Shown: positions 27,145 to 36,013, numbered from the stretch's first letter. The stretch is DNA of 64,000 nucleotides from Agilicoccus flavus (GCF_014857905.1 NZ_JACYXE010000004.1:124001-188000); one strand, 5' to 3'. Notes: generated from the sequence alone by a model not told the origin. Numbers and translations: made by a program.

Positions 27145-27615
27145 ATGGCGAAGGAGAAGGGGACGACGGTCGTCGCCCGCAACAAGAAGGCGCGCCACGA
27201 CTACCACATCGAGGACACCTACGAGGCCGGGCTCGTCCTGTGGGGGACCGAGGTCAAGTCGCTGCGCGCGGGCCGCGCCTCCCTCGTCGACGGGTTCGCC
27301 TCCATCGACCGCGGAGAGGCCTGGCTCGAGGGGGTCCACATCCCCGAGTACACGCAGGGGACCTGGACCAACCACGCCGCCCGCCGCAAGCGCAAGCTCC
27401 TGCTCAACCGCCACGAGATCGACAAGCTCGCCGGGAAGGCGAAGGAGTCCGGCCACACCATCGTCCCCCTGTCGCTCTACTTCAAGGACGGGCACGCCAA
27501 GGTCGAGATCGCGCTCGCCCGGGGCAAGAAGGAGTACGACAAGCGGCACGCGCTGCGCGAGCGGCAGGACCGCCGCGAGGCCGAGCGCGCGATCTCGGCC
27601 CGCGCCGAGCGCTGA
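27145..27615 (+). CDS. smpB: SsrA-binding protein SmpB
   Basis: A 156-residue beta-barrel protein that delivers tmRNA to stalled ribosomes. Recognised by [57 protein letters not shown] and the basic tail ([20 protein letters not shown]) that enters the decoding centre. GGAGCGGGAG precedes ATG 27145. Its RNA partner, ssrA, lies 734 bases downstream with one gene between. Confidence 0.98.
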   Translation: MAKEKGTTVVARNKKARHDYHIEDTYEAGLVLWGTEVKSLRAGRASLVDGFASIDRGEAWLEGVHIPEYTQGTWTNHAARRKRKLLLNRHEIDKLAGKAKESGHTIVPLSLYFKDGHAKVEIALARGKKEYDKRHALRERQDRREAERAISARAER

Positions 27616-27745
27616 CGCCCCCGCGCAGCGTCGACGCCGGACGACCTCGGGGACCTTCGACCCGCGTCGCGGCCGGGCGGTGGTGCGAGGATGGGGTTTC
27701 CACGTCCCGCGGCGCCGCATCCGCCCCGCCCCTCGGAGGTTCCCC

Positions 27746-28165
27746 ATGAGCTTGGCCGACCACCCGTCCGTCGAGGTCCTCGACGACGAGCAGTGCCTGC
27801 AGATCCTCGCGGAGGTGCCCTACGGCCGCCTCGCCGTCTCGGTCGCGGGGGAACCCGACATCCTGCCGATCAACGCGGTCCTGGCCGACGGCCGCCTGTA
27901 CTTCGCCACGAGCGAGGGCGGCAAGCTCTCCAGCCTCGTCGTCAACGCCCGGGTGGCCTACGAGGCCGACCGCATCGTCGGCGAACGCGCCGAGAGCGTC
28001 GTCGTCCACGGCACCGCTCGGGTGCTCGAGGACGACGCCGCCATCGAGGCCGTCCAGGCGCTGCCGGTGGTGTCCTGGGTGCCGACGCCCAAGACGCGAT
28101 ACGTGGAGATCACTCCCCGAGAGACGACCGGTCGACGGTTCCGCCTCTCGCCCTCGCCGGCCTGA
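27746..28165 (+). CDS. pyridoxamine 5'-phosphate oxidase-fold (PPOX) flavin/F420-binding protein
   Basis: A 139-residue split-barrel protein with ECLQILAEVPYG-like start (CLQILAEVPYGRLAVSVAGE), DILPINAVLADGRLYFATSE and SVVVHGTARVLED. Members bind FMN, haem or F420 as small oxidoreductases. The specific cofactor cannot be read from the sequence. CGGAGG lies seven bases before ATG 27746. It sits between smpB and ssrA with no obvious functional link. Confidence 0.85.
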   Translation: MSLADHPSVEVLDDEQCLQILAEVPYGRLAVSVAGEPDILPINAVLADGRLYFATSEGGKLSSLVVNARVAYEADRIVGERAESVVVHGTARVLEDDAAIEAVQALPVVSWVPTPKTRYVEITPRETTGRRFRLSPSPA

Positions 28166-28216
28166 GGCCCCCCGCCCCCGCCCCGATACCCGTGGCGGCA
28201 GCGCCCGGACCGCGGG

Positions 28217-28222
28217 TAGTAT
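28217..28222 (+). promoter_or_regulatory. candidate -10 (TAGTAT) for the tmRNA gene
   Basis: TAGTAT at 28217 would give a precursor with about 120 extra 5' bases to be trimmed. A TTGACA-like word at 28312 may be part of a closer promoter, but no matching -10 was found. Confidence 0.35.
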
Positions 28223-28348
28223 GGGGCGCTGCGCCACTGCACGTCCGTGCGGCGCGGAATACGCCCCCGGCTCGCGCGGTTGACGCGGGAGCCGCGAGGC
28301 ATCGGAAGTTTGACAAGAGCACAGTGTGACGCGCCCCCGAACGACCAG

Positions 28349-28717
28349 GGGGGTGATCGGTTTCGACGTTGATCGTCATTCCAGGGGAAGCGGGCCGAGG
28401 AGGCAGGGTCATCTCGTCAACGCTCCCTGCAAACCAATAGGTGCCGATTCCAAGCGCACCGACTTCGCCCTCGCCGCCTGAGCGAGCCTCGAAGTCCGTC
28501 AGCCTGAGTTCGCTACCGGCTCAGTTCCTGGCGTCAGCTAGGTAGCTCGCTGCGCCGTCATGTCGGGGGACGGTGCGGGACTCTTACTCGACTGGGCCTG
28601 TCAGGGGACGCGTGCGTGCGAGCCCTGGGGCCGAGAAAATCCGTTTCGCGCACTGCGCCCGGAGAAGCCCTGGTGTCACGTCAGCGGACGCGGGTTCGAT
28701 TCCCGCCACCTCCACCA
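28349..28717 (+). ncRNA. ssrA: transfer-messenger RNA (tmRNA, SsrA)
   Basis: A 369-base one-piece tmRNA that rescues stalled ribosomes and tags the product for degradation. The 5' GGGGGTG pairs over seven bases with CACCTCC before the encoded 3' ACCA. GGTTCGATTCC is the T-arm at 28693-28703. The tag frame starts at GCC 28443 and encodes ADSKRTDFALAA, ending at TGA 28479. The AA(L)AA end is the ClpXP/ClpAP recognition signal, and the mycobacterial tag (ADSHQRDYALAA) has the same layout. SmpB is encoded nearby, and ClpS at 39694. Confidence 0.96.
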
Positions 28718-28751
28718 CCCGCGTCGCGGGTCGCGTCACACGTGCTCGTCG

Positions 28752-28794
28752 ACGACGAAGGCCGCCCCGGATGCTCCGGGGCGGCCTTCGTCGT
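28752..28794. terminator. strong bidirectional terminator after tmRNA
   Basis: A perfect 20-bp stem with a three-base loop, 34 bases after the tmRNA 3' end and just past the stop of the convergent thioredoxin gene. The core GAAGGCCGCC/GGCGGCCTTC recurs in the terminator after tRNA-Lys. Confidence 0.85.
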
Positions 28795-28817
28795 GCGTGG
28801 GCAGGTCGGGACGGTGA

Positions 28818-29348
28818 TCAGACGATGGCGCCGTTCTGGTCGGGGAAGTCGACGCCGGGAACCTGACCCGTGGTGGGGCGCTGCGGCTCCGCGGGGCGAG
28901 CGGTCGCCTGATCGGACCCGGCGGGCTGCGGCACGTCGGTCGGCGACGTCCCCGCGGCGGCCTGCGCGGGCTGCCCCCCTGCGTTCTGGGCCGCGGCGGC
29001 GTCGATCTCGGCCCGAATGGCGGCCATGTCGAGGGCCCGCGCTTGGGCGATGACGTCCTCGAGCGCGTCCTTGGGCAGCGCGCCGGCCTGCGCGAACACC
29101 GGGATCCCCTCCCGGACGATCATGACGGTCGGGATCGACGTGATCTCGGCCGCGGCGGCGAGCCCCTGCTCCGCCTCGGTGTCCACCTTCGCGAACGTGA
29201 TGTCCGGGTTGGCGTTCGAGACCTCCTCGTAGATCGGCGCGAACTGGCGGCACGGTCCGCACCACGAGGCCCAGAAGTCGATGAGCACGATGTCCGAGCC
29301 GGCGATGGTCTGCGCGAAGTTCTCTTCGGTCAGGGCGGTGGTGGTCAT
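28818..29348 (-). CDS. thioredoxin with a long Pro/Ala-rich tail
   Basis: A 176-residue cytosolic thioredoxin. The redox site is WCGPC with Cys30 and Cys33, followed by SIPTVMIVREG with the conserved cis-proline. Residues 1-110 cover a complete thioredoxin. The remaining 65 residues (AAAQNAGGQPAQAAAG ... GVDFPDQNGAIV) are low complexity and unusual for TrxA. A helical stretch at 108-128 could mediate contacts. Convergent with ssrA. Confidence 0.93.
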   Translation of the reverse strand: MTTTALTEENFAQTIAGSDIVLIDFWASWCGPCRQFAPIYEEVSNANPDITFAKVDTEAEQGLAAAAEITSIPTVMIVREGIPVFAQAGALPKDALEDVIAQARALDMAAIRAEIDAAAAQNAGGQPAQAAAGTSPTDVPQPAGSDQATARPAEPQRPTTGQVPGVDFPDQNGAIV

Positions 29349-30045
29349 ACGGGCGCCAACGTCACGAGGTCGGTGACGATTCCCCGCGAGACGACCCGGG
29401 CCGACGTCGCCCGGCCCGAGGGGGCTGCCGGGTGGCCGAGCCTGCCCCCGTCGGGCTGAGCGGTTGCTCACCGGGTCCGGTAGGCTGCGAGCGCGTGTCG
29501 TCGCGTCCGCGTCGCGTCCGTGCCTTCGGGCCGGCGCCACCGGCTCGCGAACGAGTCGCCGTGTGGCGCCGACCCGCGAGGTCGGAGGGTCGGGCGCCTC
29601 ACGGGGAGGAGGGGCCCCGTGGGGAGCTCGATGCTCTGGCCCTATCCGAGTCCACACCGGTGCTAGGATGGTCGATCGGGTCACCTGGCCATGTGCCGGT
29701 CCGATCCGACTTCTTCCGCGCCACCCGATCGCCGAACCGCGATCCGAGGTCAGGCGCCGGAGTGAGCAGCGCGTGATCCCCACGCCAGCTTCACCCGCAT
29801 CGCGCGGGTCCGGATGACGCCGAGGCGTCGTCGAGACCCACCGACCTGCGACGCGGGACGCATCGACCGATCTCCGCCCCACGACGTCGTGGCGCTGCCC
29901 GCCACCGGGCACCCGGAGATCCGCGAGGGCCGACCGGTCCTTCGCGTGTCGGGCCCACGAGGCCCGGCACAGGGCTCGTTCTCGAGATCACGCCGCCTCC
30001 GCGGCGGCAGGAGCGCGCCCACGAGACACGAGCCGAGGAAGAACC
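29349..30045. other. 697-bp stretch without a convincing gene, probable long helicase leader
   Basis: No frame here has family-like composition or a ribosome-binding site. A TAGGCT word at 29479 and TAGGAT at 29664 may be promoter elements. A small GCCGCC/GGCGGC hairpin lies near 29991. The last bases (GAGGAAG) are the ribosome-binding site of the RNA helicase. Long 5' leaders are common for DEAD-box RNA helicase genes. Confidence 0.5.
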
Positions 30046-32247
30046 ATGCCTGGACAACGACCGAACGACGGCACGAAGAAGACCCGCTGGAGCACCGCCC
30101 AGAAGGCGGAGGCCCGCACCGTCAAGAAGGCCCGCAACGCACGCCGCACCGATGCCGACCCGCGTCCGCCGCGACGCGAGGACCGCCGGGACGACGTGCG
30201 CGAGGACCGCCGTCCCCGCGACGGCTACCGTTCCCGCCCGGACGCCGAGCGCGGCGAGCGCGGTCACGCGCCCCGGGCCCGCGCCGACGAGGGCCGTCCC
30301 TTCGGGCGCGACGACCGCGGCGCCCGCAGCGGGCGCCCGTCCTTCGACCGCACGGACCGGGGTGCCCGCGGCCCCGTCGACCGCGACCGCGACCGCCCGC
30401 AGCGCCGGCCGTTCGAACGTGACGACCGTCGCCCGTACGGCCGGGACGACCGCGGTGAGCGTCGTCCGTACGACCGTGACGACCGTCGTCCCTCCCGCGA
30501 CGACCGGGGCGAGCGTCGCCCGTACCAGCAGCGTGACGACCGTGGTGAGCGTCGCCCGTACCAGCAGCGTGACGACCGGGGTGAGCGTCGCCCGTACCAG
30601 CAGCGTGACGACCGGGGTGAGCGTCGCCCGTACCAGCAGCGTGACGACCGGGGTGAGCGTCGCCCGTACCAGCAGCGTGACGACCGGGGTGAGCGTCGTC
30701 CCTACCAGCGTGACGACCGGGGCGAGCGTCGTCCGTTCGACCGCGACGACCGTGGCGACCGCCCTGCGCGCCGCCCCTTCGAGCGCGACGAGCGCCCGAC
30801 CCGCGACGCCCGCGCCGAGGGCGAGGGGCGCCGCTCTGCCGAGCGCCACACGCGGCTGTTCGAGAACACGCCGACGACGCACACCCGTCCGGAGCGACCG
30901 GAGCGGCATGCGGCCCCGGTGACGGAGGACAACGGCTTCGCGAAGCTCGGGGTCCCCATGCCGCTGGTCGAGCGCCTGGCGCGCGACGGCATCACCGAGC
31001 CGTTCCCCATCCAGACCGCCACGCTCCCCGACGCGCTCGCCGGACGCGACGTGCTGGGCCGGGGCCGGACGGGGTCGGGCAAGACGCTCGCGTTCGGTCT
31101 CGCCGCTCTGGCGCGCCTCGCCGGCGGGACGGCCCGCCCCAACCGCCCCCGCGCGGTCGTGCTCGTCCCGACCCGCGAGCTCGCGATGCAGGTGAGCGAC
31201 GCCCTCCAGCCGCTCGTCCACGTGCTCGGCCTGCGCCACAAGCTTGTCGCCGGCGGGATGCCCTACCCGCCGCAGTTCGACGCGCTCGAGCGCGGGCTCG
31301 ACATCCTCATCGCCACCCCGGGCCGCCTCAACGACCTCGTCGACCGCGGTGCGGCCATCCTCGACGGGGTGGAGATCGCCATCCTCGACGAGGCCGACCA
31401 CATGGCCGACATGGGCTTCATGCCCGAGGTGACGGCCCTGCTCGACCTCATCCCGGCCGGCGGGCAGCGCCTGTTGTTCTCGGCCACCCTCGACAACGGG
31501 ATCGACGAGCTCGTCGAGCGCTACCTGGTCGACCCGGTGACGCACTCCACCGACGAGGCCCGCGCCAGCGTCACGACGATGGCCCATCACGTGCTGCTCA
31601 TCGAGCCGCAGCACAAGAAGGTCATCACCGCCGAGGTCGCCAACCGCGACGGCCGCACCGTGGTGTTCGTGCGCACGAAGCTCGGTGCCGACCGCGTCGC
31701 CATGCAGCTCCGGGAGCAGGGCGTGTTCGCGGCGGCCCTGCACGGCGGCCTCAACCAGGGTGCCCGCAACCGGGTGCTCGCGGCGTTCAAGGACGGCACG
31801 TTGCCCGTCCTCGTCGCCACCGACGTCGCCGCCCGCGGCATCCACGTCGACGACGTCTCGGTCGTCCTCCAGGTCGACCCCCCGGCCGACCACAAGGACT
31901 ACCTGCACCGCGCCGGGCGGACGGCCCGCGCCGGCGAGGAGGGCACGGTCGTCACCCTCGCCCTGCCGCACCAGAAGAAGATGATGGAGCGCATCGGTCG
32001 GGACGCCGGCCTCACCGTCGAGCCGGTGCGGGTGCGCCCCGGTGACGACACGATCCTCGCCGCGACCGGCGCCCGCCCGACGAGTGGCGAGGCGATCCCG
32101 GAGGAGCGTCTGCGGCGCCTGCTCGACCCGCCGCGTCGCCCCGTCGGCCGCGGCCGTCGCTTCGGCGGCGGCTCCGGCCCCCGCCGCGACGGCGGGCACC
32201 GGGGCTCGGGCGGGTACGGCGGCCGCGACCGCCGCCGCGACGGCTGA
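30046..32247 (+). CDS. DEAD-box RNA helicase with an RGD-rich repeat N-terminus
   Basis: A 733-residue ATP-dependent RNA helicase. Residues 1-280 are a highly charged, disordered extension rich in Arg and Asp, with at least six tandem RDDRGERRPYQQ-type units (residues about 151-221). The helicase core follows: Q-motif PFPIQTATLP, motif I GRTGSGKT, Ia PTRELAMQ, DEAD in ILDEADHMADMGF, SAT, VATDVAARGIHVDDV and HRAGRTARAGEEG. A short Arg/Gly tail ends the chain. Such tails bind RNA without sequence preference and can drive condensates. Cold-shock or ribosome-assembly roles are typical. A hairpin terminator follows the stop. Confidence 0.95.
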   Translation: MPGQRPNDGTKKTRWSTAQKAEARTVKKARNARRTDADPRPPRREDRRDDVREDRRPRDGYRSRPDAERGERGHAPRARADEGRPFGRDDRGARSGRPSFDRTDRGARGPVDRDRDRPQRRPFERDDRRPYGRDDRGERRPYDRDDRRPSRDDRGERRPYQQRDDRGERRPYQQRDDRGERRPYQQRDDRGERRPYQQRDDRGERRPYQQRDDRGERRPYQRDDRGERRPFDRDDRGDRPARRPFERDERPTRDARAEGEGRRSAERHTRLFENTPTTHTRPERPERHAAPVTEDNGFAKLGVPMPLVERLARDGITEPFPIQTATLPDALAGRDVLGRGRTGSGKTLAFGLAALARLAGGTARPNRPRAVVLVPTRELAMQVSDALQPLVHVLGLRHKLVAGGMPYPPQFDALERGLDILIATPGRLNDLVDRGAAILDGVEIAILDEADHMADMGFMPEVTALLDLIPAGGQRLLFSATLDNGIDELVERYLVDPVTHSTDEARASVTTMAHHVLLIEPQHKKVITAEVANRDGRTVVFVRTKLGADRVAMQLREQGVFAAALHGGLNQGARNRVLAAFKDGTLPVLVATDVAARGIHVDDVSVVLQVDPPADHKDYLHRAGRTARAGEEGTVVTLALPHQKKMMERIGRDAGLTVEPVRVRPGDDTILAATGARPTSGEAIPEERLRRLLDPPRRPVGRGRRFGGGSGPRRDGGHRGSGGYGGRDRRRDG
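30496..30708 (+). repeat. 36-bp in-frame tandem repeat in the helicase gene
   Basis: Five 36-base units starting at 30496, 30532, 30568, 30604 and 30640, then a 33-base unit to 30708. Units three to five are identical at nucleotide level, which points to recent expansion. Each encodes RDDRGERRPYQQ, and degenerate copies lie on both sides. Confidence 0.9.
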
Positions 32248-32294
32248 GCACAGCGGCGTCTACGCGCCGCGTCACTCGCGCGAGCGCGCGTCAT

Positions 32295-32330
32295 CCGCAG
32301 GGGCGGGGGAGTGATCCCCCGCCCCTGCGG
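32295..32330. terminator. terminator after the RNA helicase
   Basis: A perfect 16-bp G/C stem with loop GTGA, 47 bases past the helicase stop. The next promoter's -10 begins at the base after the stem. Confidence 0.85.
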
Positions 32331-32336
32331 CACAAT
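32331..32336 (+). promoter_or_regulatory. candidate leaderless -10 (CACAAT) for the AlgH/YqgE gene
   Basis: CACAAT lies seven bases before GTG 32344, immediately after the upstream terminator. Confidence 0.4.
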
Positions 32337-32343
32337 GCAGAAC

Positions 32344-32895
32344 GTGGACTCACTCGCGGGCCGGCTCCTCGTCGCCTCGCCGCACACCGGCGGCGAGATC
32401 TTCGATCGCAGCGTCGTCCTCCTCCTGCAGCACTCGGAGGAGGGGGCCCACGGCCTCGTCCTCAACAAGCCGCTGAGCGCCGGCGTCGAGCGGGTCCTGC
32501 CCACGTGGGAGGGGCACCTGTCGGATCCCGACCGGTTGTTCCAGGGCGGGCCCGTCGGCCTCGACACCGCGTTGGGCCTGGTCAGCGTGCCCGGTGAGGC
32601 CGAACCCATCGGCACCAAGCTGCTGTTCGGTTCGGTCGGGGTCGTCGACCTCGACGCGCCGCCGGAGCTCGTCGTCCCCGCCGTCGCCGGGCTGCGGGTG
32701 TTCGCCGGCTATTCCGGCTGGAGCGCCGGGCAGCTCGAGGGCGAACTGCGCGCCGGCGGCTGGTACGTCGTCGACCCCGAGGTGGGTGACGTCTTCACCG
32801 ACGCCCCCGATCGGCTCTGGCGCAGCGTCCTGCGCCGTCAGGGCGGCTCGCTGGCCTGGGTCGCGACCTACCCGCGCGACCCGACCCTCAACTGA
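32344..32895 (+). CDS. YqgE/AlgH family protein
   Basis: A 183-residue soluble protein of the UPF0301 family: SLAGRLLVASPHTGGEIFDR, SVVLLLQHSEEGAHGLVLNKPL, FQGGPVGLDTALGL, VFAGYSGWSAGQLEGEL and GWYVVD. Biochemical function is not established; in Pseudomonas the relative AlgH affects alginate regulation. GTG 32344 puts the start right before the conserved block and fits the leaderless hexamer. ATG 32335 would add three residues. Confidence 0.92.
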   Translation: MDSLAGRLLVASPHTGGEIFDRSVVLLLQHSEEGAHGLVLNKPLSAGVERVLPTWEGHLSDPDRLFQGGPVGLDTALGLVSVPGEAEPIGTKLLFGSVGVVDLDAPPELVVPAVAGLRVFAGYSGWSAGQLEGELRAGGWYVVDPEVGDVFTDAPDRLWRSVLRRQGGSLAWVATYPRDPTLN

Positions 32896-32901
32896 CGGTT
32901 C

Positions 32902-33669
32902 TCAGGCGGCGCGGCGCGGCAGGCGCGGGCGCAGGTTGAAGTGCGGGCGCGTGACGAGACTGCCGCCCGCGTCCAGCGCGTCACCGAGGCTGCGGCCCAC
33001 GAGGCCGCGGTCGTCGCACACGCTCAGCACGCGGTGGACGAGGTCGTAGCGGTCGAGGACCGGCTCGGGGCCGTCGAAGGCGAGTTCCGCCTCGGCGGCG
33101 TGGCCGTCGTGGAAGAGCAGGATCGCCCCGGGGGAGAGGTTCATCGACGCCTTGGCCACCCGCACGTCGTTGTCGACGTCGGGGTTCCAGTCCCAGCTCG
33201 TCCCGCTCCAGATGACCGACGTCATCCCGGCCCGGCGGATCGAACGCCACGCGGCGATCGACTGGTCGCCGTACGGGGGCCGGAACCAGCGCACCGGAAC
33301 CCCGGTGACGTCCTCGATCTCGGCGGCGCCGGCGCGGACGTTGTCGTACACCTCCTGGCCGCTCAGCGTGGGCAGATGGCGGTGGTCGATGCCGTGCAAC
33401 CCGATCTCGTGGCCGGCCGCGACGAGGTCGAGCAGCAGGTGGCGGTGGGCGCGCACGCTCGTGAGGAGCACGAAGAACGTCGCCGTCGCGCCGTGCTCGT
33501 CGAGGGCGCGCATCACGTCGGGCGTTCGTCCCGCGGTGGGGCCGTCGTCGAACGTGAAGACGATGTGGGGGTGCGGGGTGCGCACGGAGCTGACCGAGCC
33601 GATGCGGTCGGGCGCGGCCTCGAGCACGCGCATGACCGCGAGCTTGGCGGTGTGGATGACGTCGGCCAT
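32902..33669 (-). CDS. polysaccharide deacetylase (NodB homology)
   Basis: A 255-residue carbohydrate esterase family 4 protein that removes acetyl groups from N-acetylated sugar polymers. Metal and catalytic motifs are visible: FTFDDGP (motif 1), HEIGLHGIDHRHLPTL (motif 2), RWFRPPYGDQS (motif 3), then WDWNPD and ILLFHDGH. No signal peptide, so a cytosolic lipid-linked or intracellular substrate is possible, or the export signal is absent. Its stop lies six bases from the end of the convergent AlgH gene. Confidence 0.92.
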   Translation of the reverse strand: MADVIHTAKLAVMRVLEAAPDRIGSVSSVRTPHPHIVFTFDDGPTAGRTPDVMRALDEHGATATFFVLLTSVRAHRHLLLDLVAAGHEIGLHGIDHRHLPTLSGQEVYDNVRAGAAEIEDVTGVPVRWFRPPYGDQSIAAWRSIRRAGMTSVIWSGTSWDWNPDVDNDVRVAKASMNLSPGAILLFHDGHAAEAELAFDGPEPVLDRYDLVHRVLSVCDDRGLVGRSLGDALDAGGSLVTRPHFNLRPRLPRRAA

Positions 33670-33884
33670 GAACGATGCTCCCCGGATGTGGGACGGACGG
33701 ACACCGCCGGCGGCGGCCGGACGCTCTCGGGCCCTGCGAGCTCGTCGACGACCTCGTTCGGACCCCGGCCCCCGGCCCCGCGCGGCGGTCGACGCGTCCC
33801 CCCGATGGACGCGTCGACCCCCATGGTCTCATCCGTGTGGGACGGCACGGGACATCCGTCCAGGACTCGGGCGGGGTGGGGCGG

Positions 33885-33890
33885 CATAAT
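33885..33890 (+). promoter_or_regulatory. candidate leaderless -10 (CATAAT) for DUF3039
   Basis: CATAAT lies seven bases before ATG 33898. Confidence 0.5.
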
Positions 33891-33897
33891 GCGACCC

Positions 33898-34173
33898 ATG
33901 ACGACGACCCCAGGACCGGCCGGACCCGCGACGTCGACGCTGGAGCGCACGCAGACCGACACCGAGTACCGCACCGACCACGGCGATCACGAACGGTTCT
34001 CGCACTACGTGCGCAAGGAGAAGATCGTCGAGAGCGCCGTCACGGGCGAGCCGGTCACCGCGCTGTGCGGCAAGATCTGGGTGCCCGGCCGCGACCCGAA
34101 GCGTTTCCCGGTCTGCCCCATGTGCAAGGAGATCTACGAGGGTCTGCGTCCCCCGGCCGACGGCGGCGACTGA
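33898..34173 (+). CDS. DUF3039 family protein
   Basis: A 91-residue protein with the conserved block DHERFSHYVRKEKIVESAVTG, then ALCGKIWVPGRDPKRFPVCPMC. Its three cysteines (one CG, then CPMC) suggest a zinc ribbon. It is widely conserved in actinobacteria directly upstream of the helicase that follows 63 bases later. Function unknown. Confidence 0.9.
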   Translation: MTTTPGPAGPATSTLERTQTDTEYRTDHGDHERFSHYVRKEKIVESAVTGEPVTALCGKIWVPGRDPKRFPVCPMCKEIYEGLRPPADGGD

Positions 34174-34220
34174 GCCCGGGCGCCCCGGGGCGTCGCCGCG
34201 GCGGCGCGGCCGGCCTGGGT

Positions 34221-34226
34221 TAGGGT
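34221..34226 (+). promoter_or_regulatory. candidate -10 (TAGGGT) for the SF2 helicase
   Basis: TAGGGT lies ten bases before ATG 34237, allowing a leader of only a few bases. Confidence 0.4.
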
Positions 34227-34236
34227 CGCAGGCGCT

Positions 34237-35988
34237 ATGAGTACCTCTGCTGCTTCGCACCTGTCTCCGGCGTTTCCCGAGCGGGCGGCCTGGGGTACCG
34301 CCTCCAAACTGCGCGCCTGGCAGGCCGATGCCCTGGGGATCTACCTCGAGCGCCTGCCGCGGGACTTCCTCGCGGTCGCGACCCCGGGCGCGGGCAAGAC
34401 GACGTTCGCGCTGCGGGTCGCCACGGAGCTGCTCGACCGGGGCCTCGTGGACCGCATCACGATCGTCGCGCCCACCGAGCACCTCAAGACGCAGTGGGCG
34501 GAGGCGGCCGCCCGGGTCGGCATCCAGATCGACCCCGGCTTCACGAACGCCCAGGGTCGGCACGCGGCCGACTTCCACGGGGTCGCGATGACGTACGCCG
34601 GGGTCGCGAGCCGCCCGCTCGTCCACCGGGCCCGCACGGAGCAGGGCAGGAGCCTCGTCATCCTCGACGAGATCCACCACGGCGGCGACAACCTGAGCTG
34701 GGGCGACGCCATCCGGGAGGCGTTCGAGCCCGCCCGGTACCGCCTCGCGCTCACGGGCACGCCGTTCCGCTCCGACACGAGCCCGATCCCGTTCGTCACG
34801 TACGCCCCCGACGCGGCCGGCATCCGCCGATCGGTCAGCGACTACTCCTACGGGTACGCCGAGGCCCTGCGCGACGGCGTCGTGCGCCCCGTGCTGTTCA
34901 TGGCCTACGGCGGCGCGATGCGCTGGCGGACCAAGGCCGGCGACGAGATCGCCGCCCGCCTCGGGGAACCGATGACCAAGGACGCCGTCGCCCACGCCTG
35001 GCGGACGGCGCTGGACCCCAAGGGCGAGTGGATCCCGTCGGTGCTCACCGCCGCCGACCGCCGGCTCACCGAGGTGCGCCGGCATGTCGAGGACGCGGGC
35101 GGCCTCGTCATCGCCACGAACCAGACGCAGGCCCGCGCCTACGCCAAGATCCTCCACGGGCTGACGGGCGAGGCGCCGACCGTGGTGCTGTCCGACGACA
35201 CGGGTGCCTCCGCGCGCATCGAGGAGTACGCGGCCGGGACGTCGCGCTGGCTCGTCGCCGTCCGCATGGTCTCGGAGGGGGTCGACGTGCCCCGTCTCGC
35301 GGTCGGCGTCTACGCCACGTCGACGTCGACACCGCTCTTCTTCGCCCAGGCCGTGGGCCGCTACGTCCGGGCCCGCCGCCGCGGCGAGACGGCCTCGATC
35401 TTCCTGCCCAGCGTGCCGCTCATCCTCGAGCACGCCGCCCGCCTCGAGGACGAGCGCGACCATGCCCTCGACCGCCCGAGCAAGCCGGGCGACGAGGGCA
35501 ACATGTGGGCCCCCGAGGAGGCGCTTCTCGAGGAGGCCAACCGGACGAGCCGGACCGCGGACGTCGACGACCAGACGTCCTTCGAGGCCCTCGAGTCGAA
35601 GGCGGCCTTCGACCACGTCCTCTTCGACGCCCAGCAGTTCGGCCTCGGCACCGTCGCCGGTTCCCCCGAGGAGGAGGAGTACCTCGGGCTGCCCGGTCTC
35701 CTCGAGCCCGACCAGATGAGCATGCTCCTCAAGGAGCGTCAGGCGGAGCACGCGAAGAAGCGGCCGGCCGCGCCCCCGCCGCCGTCGGCGCACCGGGCCC
35801 TGGCCCAGACGCGCAAGGAGCTCAACTCGCTCGTCGCCGCCTATGCGAAGAAGACGGGGACCCCGCACGCCGTCGTGCACACCGACCTGCGCCGTGCCTG
35901 CGGGGGGCCGACGCTCGATCAGGCCGCCCACGACGAAGTCACGGCGAGGATCGAGGAGATCCGCCGCTGGTTCGTCGGGCGTCGCTGA
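34237..35988 (+). CDS. SF2 DEAD/DEAH-type helicase, SSL2-like
   Basis: A 583-residue superfamily 2 helicase. Motif I is ATPGAGKTTFAL near residue 52, motif II DEIHH (a DEIH variant), motif III LALTGTPFRSD, motif V MVSEGVDVPRLAV and motif VI QAVGRYVRARRRGE. It resembles the XPB/SSL2-like or restriction-helicase group rather than RNA helicases. The C-terminal 180 residues are specific to the actinobacterial family (DLRRACGGP near the end). Always found with DUF3039 in actinobacteria as far as I recall; a nucleic-acid repair or remodelling role is an inference. Confidence 0.92.
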   Translation: MSTSAASHLSPAFPERAAWGTASKLRAWQADALGIYLERLPRDFLAVATPGAGKTTFALRVATELLDRGLVDRITIVAPTEHLKTQWAEAAARVGIQIDPGFTNAQGRHAADFHGVAMTYAGVASRPLVHRARTEQGRSLVILDEIHHGGDNLSWGDAIREAFEPARYRLALTGTPFRSDTSPIPFVTYAPDAAGIRRSVSDYSYGYAEALRDGVVRPVLFMAYGGAMRWRTKAGDEIAARLGEPMTKDAVAHAWRTALDPKGEWIPSVLTAADRRLTEVRRHVEDAGGLVIATNQTQARAYAKILHGLTGEAPTVVLSDDTGASARIEEYAAGTSRWLVAVRMVSEGVDVPRLAVGVYATSTSTPLFFAQAVGRYVRARRRGETASIFLPSVPLILEHAARLEDERDHALDRPSKPGDEGNMWAPEEALLEEANRTSRTADVDDQTSFEALESKAAFDHVLFDAQQFGLGTVAGSPEEEEYLGLPGLLEPDQMSMLLKERQAEHAKKRPAAPPPPSAHRALAQTRKELNSLVAAYAKKTGTPHAVVHTDLRRACGGPTLDQAAHDEVTARIEEIRRWFVGRR

Positions 35989-36013
35989 CCCGCCCGCGGG
36001 GGCGGCGGCCGGC

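Noticed and set aside
29464-29817. 117-codon frame in the gap before the RNA helicase
   Set aside because: Arg/Gly/Pro-rich, no ribosome-binding site, no motif.
30496-30708. Regular repeats as a CRISPR array
   Set aside because: The units are contiguous with no spacers and encode protein in frame.
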